The notes below the pieces were generated by a model, which was not told the DNA's origin, made no database searches, and saw only the letters and a list, made by a program, of their open reading frames with translations. Shown in pieces: positions 56,936 to 64,000 of a stretch of 64,000 nt of DNA; within the stretch, counting starts at the first letter, position 1; each line of letters starts with the position of its first letter. The translations under genes and the position numbers were made by a program. Origin of the DNA: Saururus chinensis (Eukaryota; Streptophyta; Magnoliopsida; Piperales; Saururaceae); contig CP141147.1 of NCBI GenBank assembly GCA_035235625.1, forward strand, positions 11,955,001 to 12,019,000, given 5' to 3'.

Positions 56936-58131
56936 ATGTTCTTCATGTATCATGTTATCTCAGTTAGAATCGAATGAAGATTCTATCTAACCGAAAGATA
57001 TGAACATTAAAATTAAAATTAAAGATAGAAAATACTTTGGATAGAAGAAGGACAAAAATAATTGTCTCTTAAAGATTTCTACGTATCCAAATCATAAAAG
57101 ATAAAAAAGGAGAGCCTTTAAGCATCTTATGTATCCAAATCACAAAGAAACAAGAAGAATAATATTAAATAAACATCACTTCAAATAAACAATACTTACT
57201 TGAAACCATTGATGAAACATGAATTGAACTCTATTAAATTGTTACAAATCTCCTCTAGCCTTAGCTTAAGAGCTTAGAAAGTCATTACAATAAAACTAAA
57301 AATAAAAATACAAAAGTAGAGAAGAAAATAGGAGAAGAGAGCTCCAAATAGGAGAAAATTATTTATCTATCACGTCCACCCCTCTATTTATAGGAATAGA
57401 AGGGGTTGCTTCAAAGAGGAAAGTTAAATCATATCTCTATATTGCATACTGATTGATTGCCTGATTGGTTTCTTCTTTGGCAATGATTAGATTCTAAATC
57501 AATCACATAAATCAATGATTTATTTAGCAAATTAGTATATTTAAATCTTTCTTTAGATATCCAATCAGCCTCATTGTCTTTCCTTATGTGTATCAATCAT
57601 AATCAATGAATTCTTCATGTGCTGGCCTCGGGTTAGTTAACTAACTGTCTGATTGCATGCCGGATTCGACCCATATATCTTCAGAATTTAGAATTTCGTT
57701 CTGAAACAATACTTATAGCCACGAAAGTCTTCTTTCCAATGCCACTAGAATCGTATCCATCCAAATTATACATAAAAAGATATGATCGAAATACTAAGGA
57801 TGTGTCAATATGTCTGAATCAGCTTCTTTCATAATTTAGTCCTCTTCATACAAATTTCAAATCAAACGTGTCCACAAGGTTGTGTTCGACCATTCAATGC
57901 ATGTTTAGACCATTAGGACCCCATTCTTGACTTTAAATATCTTTGGGTAGTTGGGCTTTACTTCCTCTTCCCCTTGGATCCTGTTGAAGCGTGTTTAGAC
58001 ATGCAAACTCAATTAAGGTCCAACTAATTTATTCAAAACATAAATAGCCCAAATCAGCAATGAATTAACACAAAATAGGATCGTAATTCGAAATATGAGA
58101 ACATTTAATTAAACATTATTTCAGTACATCA
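56936..58131 (-). repeat. 3' LTR of copy B, outer end truncated
   Basis: Minus strand starts TGATGTACTGAAATAATG at 58131. It matches copy A LTRs and 63206-64000, but similarity stops at ATGTTCTTCATG (56936). TATA box at 57385-57392. Confidence 0.85.
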
Positions 58132-58150
58132 AATACCCCCAAACCTACTT
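58132..58150 (-). other. Polypurine tract, copy B
   Basis: The minus strand reads AAGTAGGTTTGGGGGTATT directly before the LTR, as in copy A. Confidence 0.75.
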
Positions 58151-60253
58151 TTTGCTAGTCCTCGAGTAAAACAAAAATTAAAACAATAGAAAACAAAACT
58201 AACTACTCCACTTCCGCAGGAAATCTCGATTGCATTTAGCATATGCAACAAGCCTTTAAACCCTTAGCTTACACTAGTGGACGAGTTGTGTCTCGTGAGG
58301 GTTTGCAGTGAATCTACCCACAAAATTCAAAACTAGAATGATAAAAGAAAATTAAAATTAAAACCACGTCAAATTTACAAATCAACTCCTCCTAAACATG
58401 TGACTTCATTTAGTAAAATCAATCATGCATAATACAACTTGCCTTTTGACACAATAATTCATTCTAACAACTTCATATTGGTGGCAAGTACTCATACATA
58501 CATAATAGTTTTAGAAAAATAGACATTGCCAAGTAATTATACAATCTCATTCTCATAAATCGAACAACTCAATGTGTCTCATGTCCACTCAGCAATTTTA
58601 ATTTTAACACTAAAAAATAGACATTGACATCCATTCATCTTCAAGAGATCATAATAGAGAATCATACAAAACCTTCCTTGGAAAGTAAAACACCCTAGAT
58701 CACCTGACAACTCATTTAAGATATAATTGCATAATGTCCTACTAGAATTTTATGCTCATCTCACATGACATGTGTAAGGCTTAGCCTTTTTAAGTTTTAT
58801 ATAAGATTCATGTAACAAGTGTTAGGCCAGTGACTCTCAATCTAGTTGGCTCAGAGCACTAGGTGTTAAAGCACCTCTCAGGCTTAATAACTTGAACCAA
58901 ATAGGCTTCAAGGCTATGCATATCATAAATTAGTCAACTCTACCTTTTAACTCGAACACCCTATGCTTAGTGAGGCACGCCGAGTCCCGGTCTACTCAAT
59001 AGAGTGACTTTAATTCTTTACAATTTTTTATTTTTTTTTTTCACATTCTTTTTTCTTGAGCACATTATACAATCAACTTGAATTGTGTTGACAAAAAGTC
59101 CTCGACTATTCTACAAACCAAGAATAGTGAAGCTCAAAACTCTATCATGATAACATGAATACTACTAGATCATGCCAAAGTTTTACTCTCATAAGAAAAT
59201 AATTACTTAGAGTCAATGATATCCACTAAGATGTAAGACCATAATCAAATGCTCGAATTCTCACTTAGGCAAATATCTTTCTTATTTTTTTTTTAAAAAT
59301 AGGAGCACAAAAAACCAATATAAAGTAATCAGAATTCAAAATCATTAAATATGTCAAGTCATATTCTAAGCAATATGATGTCATTAAATAAATTCACATG
59401 TCTAGGATAAGAATTAATGTAAATAAGCAAAAACATAAAATAAAATTAATCTAATTAATTTTTTTATTTTTTCATTTTTTAAGTAAGACTTAAAAAAAAA
59501 ACAAGAAAGAAATATCTCTTTCTATACCCCCAAACCTAAACTAAACATTGTCCTCAATGTAAAAAAAAAAGCAAATGCAATGCTTAATATAAGAAAAGAG
59601 GAAAGAAGATATAATATATCCGTTGATGTGCTAATGTACATAGATATCAAAAGAAAAATAGTCAATAAAGCACAAGCTTAATCACATTAGGGTAAATCAA
59701 CCGATATATTATCTCTTCTTTCCTCTTTTCTTATATTAAGTATTGCATTTGCTTTCTTTTTTACATTGAGGACAATGTTTAGTTTAGGTTTGGGGGTATA
59801 GAAAGAGATATTTCTTTCTTGTTTTTTCTTTTCTCTATTTTTTAATAATAGTTTTCTTTGTTGCATAAGGCTTTCCCTATGGATCGACCTTGTCTACTAC
59901 AATTGACAAGTAAAATAAATCTAAATTTGACTTCTTAATAGTCTTGTTTTAGACATAACAACAAATTAAAATGATGTTGTTTTATAGAAAGAGATATGTG
60001 CTAATGTACATAGCTATCAAAAGAAAAATAGTCAATAAAGCACAAGCTTAATCACATTAGGGTAAATCAATAATGAATCATATAAGTACACCCTAATAAT
60101 GATTAAAGTAATCAACAAATATGATAAACTAAAAACTAACTAAAGAAAAAAAAAGCTAACTATTAAACAAAAATAACTATCAAAACCAAAAGTGGGTTGC
60201 CCCACAGGAGCACTAAGTTTACTGTCTTTAGCCAGACACACCTCCATCGAAAC
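58151..60253 (-). other. 3' noncoding region of copy B with inverted insertion
   Basis: Counterpart of 14202-15927. It keeps the GGCAACCCA block (near 60195) and an internal polypurine-like tract (about 59524-59540). It carries an extra piece of about 370 bp described in the next entry. No coding sequence. Confidence 0.65.
59626..60070. repeat. Rearranged block: 75-bp direct duplication flanking an inverted internal segment and LTR end
   Basis: 59626-59700 and 59996-60070 are 75-bp direct repeats with one visible mismatch. Between them, 59701-59831 is the inverse of 59498-59623, and 59832-59963 is a plus-oriented LTR 3' end (GGCTTTCCCTATGGATCGAC ... CATAACAACA), ending with AATT, the linker normally before the primer site. 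Confidence 0.85.
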
Positions 60254-62538
60254 TCATCCAGGGTCCTTCAAAGCAATTTTCTTCTCTTTATCAGTTCTAA
60301 TCAAATCAGAGTGAGTTAAGCAAATATTTAGTGGATCATTAGAATAAATAAAAGGAAAAGCATCCTCAACTAAACTCTTAACCATGTCAACCTCAAAAGT
60401 TTCATCAAAGTCTAATGGTTGTCTACTGGCAGTAAATACATTTAACTCACATGTCAAGTTCCCAAAAGAAAGCCTCATCACTCCATTCCGACAATTTATT
60501 AGAGCATTAAATGTAGCAAGGAATGGACGACCTAAAATCACAACGATTTAAGAAGATGCATTTGAAACTAGTTGTGTGTCTAAAACAATAAAGTCCACTG
60601 GAAAATAGAATTTGTCTACTTGAACAAGGACATCTTCCACTATTCCTCTTGGCCTTTTGATTGAGCGGTCAGCAAGTTGAAGTGTTATGTTGGTAGGTTT
60701 CAAATCCGCTAGACCTAATTGCTCATAAACAGAATAAGGTAAGAGATTAACACTTGCCCCAAGATCAAGCAAAGCTTTTTCAATTCTATAATTCCCAATT
60801 ATACAAGATATAGTTGGACAACCAGGATCTTTATATTTGGGTGGGGTGTTTTGTTACAAAATTGCACTTACTTGTTCTGTCAAAAATGCATTTTTTTGTA
60901 CATGTAGCTTACGCTTGACTGTACAAAGGTCTTTCAAAAATTTTGCATAAGATGGAATTTGTTTAATGACATCCAAGAGAGGAATGTTAATCTTCACTTG
61001 TTTGAAAATTTCAAGAATGTCACCATTTGGCACCAATTTAGAGGAAGATTGTAATCTTTGAGGAAAAGGAGGAGGAATTGGAGCAACACAATCCGAGTTG
61101 TAAAGTTCATCACTATGTTTAGAATTCAAAGACTCCTTAGGTTCAACAACCTTCATTGGAATATATTTGTTAATAACTTTTCCACTTCTCAAAGTGGTGA
61201 TGGACTTAGCATACTCTTCTTGTGAATTTGAAGAATTTAAATTTTCAACTACAAATTAACCTTTAGGATTTGGTTGAGGTTGAGAATGAAACTTTCCTTT
61301 TTCTTGAGTGCTCAAAGCTGTGGTTAATTGAGTGATAGAAGTCTTCAAGTCATTGATGGCGTGCATTGTTTGGCTGTTGATTGTTGTTTAACTTTGCATG
61401 AATTCTTACAATGTGTCTTCAAGAGTCTTCTTATGTGGTGGAACATAATTTGAGGAAGAGGGGGGTACCTGCACATTAGACTCATTTCTCCAACTAAAGT
61501 TGGGATGATTTCTCCAATTAGGAGTGTAATTTTCAGAATAAGGAGAAGAAAAATGTCTTTTGTAGGTATTCATAGCAATTGCTTTAGTGTGTAACACCTC
61601 TTGAAAAACAGGGATTGTTGGGCAATCCTGTGTTTTGTGTTCATCACTTTCACATATACTACAAATATCTTGTGGTTTTTTTAGAAGCCTTAGACATGTT
61701 TTCCCTACTAATTTCCATAGCCTCCACCTTTCTAGTTAGGCTTATAATTTTTGCTTTTACATCATCCTCTTCTTTAAGAAGGTACATGCCCCCTTTAGTT
61801 GTCCCATTAGATTTAGTCTTATTACTACTTTTAAATTTATTAGAATCTTCCCATGATTGAGCATTTTCAGCCAACACGTTAAAATAGTCCCATGCTTCCT
61901 CAGGTTCTTTACTAAAAAACTCTTCATTACACATCATTTCAACAAATTGCCTCATTTGAGAAGTTAAACCATTATAAAAGAAACTAATTGTGCGCCATGT
62001 TTCATATCCATGATATGGGCATAACAACAAAAGTTCTTTAAACCTTTCCCAACATTGAAAAAAAGTCTCATTTTCTTTTTGTGAAAAATTCATGATGTTC
62101 TTTCTAAGTTTATTAATTTTATGGGTGGGGAAAAACTTTTTCAAAAATTCTCTTTACATTTCCTGCCATGTTCGAATGGATCTTGGCTTCAATGAGTTCA
62201 ACCAATTTTTTGCTTTTTTCCTTTAAAGAAAATGGAAAGAGTTTCAATCTGATAACATCATTTGAAATATTTTGGTTTGGCAAAGTTGCACAAACCTCTT
62301 CAAACTCTTTTAAATGCAAATATGGGCTTTCCGAATCTAAGCCATGAAATTTTGGTAGTAATTGAATTACACCCGGCTTGAGTTCAAAACCACCCACATT
62401 AGTTTGAAAAATCATGCAAGAAGGAGAACTTGATCTAGTTGGTTATAAATAATCATGGAAGGTTTTAACTTGAATATTTTGTGCATTATTATCCCCATTA
62501 TCACTTCTTAGTTCCTCTTTAGTTCTTAGATCCTCCAT
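60254..62538 (-). pseudogene. Retrotransposon gag-protease polyprotein of copy B, broken
   Basis: Same protein as at 11930-14201, from a start at 62538. Gag core LDSESPYLHLKEFEEVCATL (near 62330) and QKENETFFQCWERFKELL (near 62080), linker EEAWDYFNVLAENAQSW, zinc-knuckle region near 61620-61670, protease MLDLGASVNLLPYSVYEQLG (60772-60710), end KDPG at 60254. The last 74 residues differ from copy A at about nine positions by eye. Breaks are at other places than in copy A (for example near 62130, 61660, 61400, 61200, 60850 and 60545), so both descend from an intact frame. Confidence 0.85.
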
Positions 62539-62944
62539 TGTATCAAAATAGAGAGAATTTTCAAAAGATTTGTTCACTCTTCTCAATCGTCCAGAATTAT
62601 CACATACCCATGTGAATATGCAACAACAAATTTTTTTTTTTATAACAAAAAGTAAAAGTGCAGAAATTAAATGACAAAATATAAAACGTTAGAGAGTTAA
62701 AAGTTAATGGACAAAAATTAAAATTGCAAAATAAGGCCAAAGGCACTATCAAGGTACACGTTTGATCCCGAAAAATTTTCGGTAGTAACGTGGGTAGTGC
62801 CTTCGGTCTCAAAAAAAAAAAAGAATTTAAATGTTAAAAGTAAATGACTGAATTTAAAGAGTTAGTGTGCAAAAATAAAAGTTAGAGAATGAGTAAAGTT
62901 AGAGTGAGTTTTTTTTCGTAACGGATTCTTGTCACACGTTGCAA

Positions 62945-62962
62945 TCCCCGGCAACAGCACCA
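62945..62962 (-). other. Primer binding site, tRNA-Asp type, copy B
   Basis: On the minus strand TGGTGCTGTTGCCGGGGA begins 3 bp after the 5' LTR end at 62966 and matches the copy A site. Confidence 0.85.
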
Positions 62963-62965
62963 ATT

Positions 62966-64000
62966 TGTTGTTACGTCCAAAACAAAACTATGAAGAAGTC
63001 AAATTCAGATTTGTTTTACTTGCCAATTGTAGTAGACAAGGTCGATCCACAGGGAAAGCCTTGTGCAACAAAGAAAACTATTATGAAAAAATAGAGAAAA
63101 GAAAAATCAAGAAAGAAAGAGTAGAAGAGTATTGAGGCAATATAGAGTCAAGAAATCAAGATGAAAAAACACTAAGGCATTAAGGATCATTGTAACATCT
63201 AATAATGTTCTTCATGTATCATGTTATCTCAGTTAGAATCAAATGAAGATTCTATCTAACCGAAAAATATAAACATTAAAATTGAAATTAAAGATAAAAA
63301 ATACTTTGGATAGATGAAGGATAAAAATAATTGTCTCTTAAAGATTTCTATGTATCCAAATCACAAAAGATAAAAAAAAAAAGAGCCTTTAAGCATCTTA
63401 TGTATCCAAAGCACAAAGAAACAAGATGAAGAACAATATTAAATAAACATCACTTCAAATAAACAATACTTACTTGAAGCAATAACCGATATATTGACCA
63501 TTGATGAAACATGAATTGAACTCCATTAAATTGTTACAAATCTCCTCTAGCCTTATCTTATGAGCATAGAAAGCCATTACAATAAAACTAAAAATAAAAA
63601 TACAAAAGTAGAGAAGAAAATATGAGAAGAGAGCTCCAAAGAGGAGAAAATTATTTATCTATCACATCCACCCCTCTATTTATAGGAATAGATGGGGTTG
63701 CTTCAAAGAGGAAAGTGAAATCATATTTCTAAATTGCATCCTGATTGATTGCCTGATTGGTTTCTTCTTTGGTAATGATTAGATTCTAAATCAATCACAT
63801 AAATCATTAATTTATTTAGCAAATAAGTATATTTAAATCTTCCTTTAGATATCCAATCAGCCTCATTGTCTTTCCTTATATGTATCAATCATAATCAATG
63901 AAAATATTCTTCATGTGCTAGCCTCGGGTTAGTTAACTAGCTGTCTGATTGCATGCTGGATTCGACCCATATATCTTCAGAATTTGGAATTTCGTCTTGA
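62966..64000 (-). repeat. 5' LTR of copy B, cut by the window end
   Basis: In plus orientation it starts TGTTGTTACGTCC and contains a TATA box at 63678-63685. About 1035 of an expected 1400 bp are present. Confidence 0.88.

Larger units (their letters stand above)
56936..64000 (-). mobile_element. Gag-protease LTR element (Athila-related, TR-GAG type), copy B, rearranged and cut by the window end
   Basis: Opposite orientation to copy A. 5' LTR from 62966 beyond 64000, primer site 62945-62962, gag-protease 62538-60254, 3' noncoding part with an internal rearrangement (59500-60070), polypurine tract near 58132-58150, and 3' LTR 58131-56936. The 3' LTR lacks about 240 bp of its outer end (the part matching 62966-63205), so no target duplication can be checked. 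RT, RNase H and integrase are absent, as in copy A. Confidence 0.88.

Overview
This window is plant nuclear DNA made almost entirely of transposable elements. The evidence is LTR retrotransposons of classic plant lineages (Ty3/gypsy Tekay-like, Reina-like and Athila-related; Ty1/copia SIRE-like), a plant ZMYM1/TTF-type hAT transposon, a DUF1985-Ulp1 transposon gene, CACTA-like subterminal repeats, and an intron-containing fragment of a plant P4-ATPase. Most of it is A+T-rich and every large reading frame is broken by stops or frameshifts. I found no intact host gene, no rRNA or tRNA gene and no CRISPR array. The species cannot be named from the sequence.

Layout. 1-1174: CT-rich tandem units of about 423 bp with CACTA-like ends. 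1175-4990: two opposed 3' ends of a SIRE-like copia element, each a coding remnant, a polypurine tract and an LTR. 4991-7750: no recognisable gene. About 7750-21697: a Tekay-like gypsy element (5' LTR, PBS, gag, protease, RT, RNase H) cut off before integrase. Its LTR was split by a complete non-autonomous gag-protease element (10025-17327) with a perfect GTTGA target duplication. 22383-29560 (minus): a DUF1985-Ulp1 transposon gene, itself split by a 4-kb LTR-like insertion (24974-29001). 29930-31960: a large degenerate tandem array. About 33200-33730: flippase exons. 34021-38860: CACTA-like, copia-LTR and MITE fragments. 40024-44857: a 4.83-kb solo LTR with a perfect GAAAG duplication. 45054-54629: a hAT transposon carrying a nested Reina-like gypsy element (48156-53592). 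56936-64000: a second, inverted copy of the gag-protease element, internally rearranged and running off the window end.

The genes do not form a host pathway. They record layered insertions: gag-protease element into the Tekay LTR, solo LTR into the DUF1985-Ulp1 gene, and Reina-like element into the hAT. The most interesting items are the gag-protease (TR-GAG-type) family, whose two copies share the same pol-less junction; the inverted LTR-end rearrangement inside its second copy; the opposed SIRE 3' ends; and the captured flippase exons. I found no clearly new functional system. All calls come from reading the sequence by eye.
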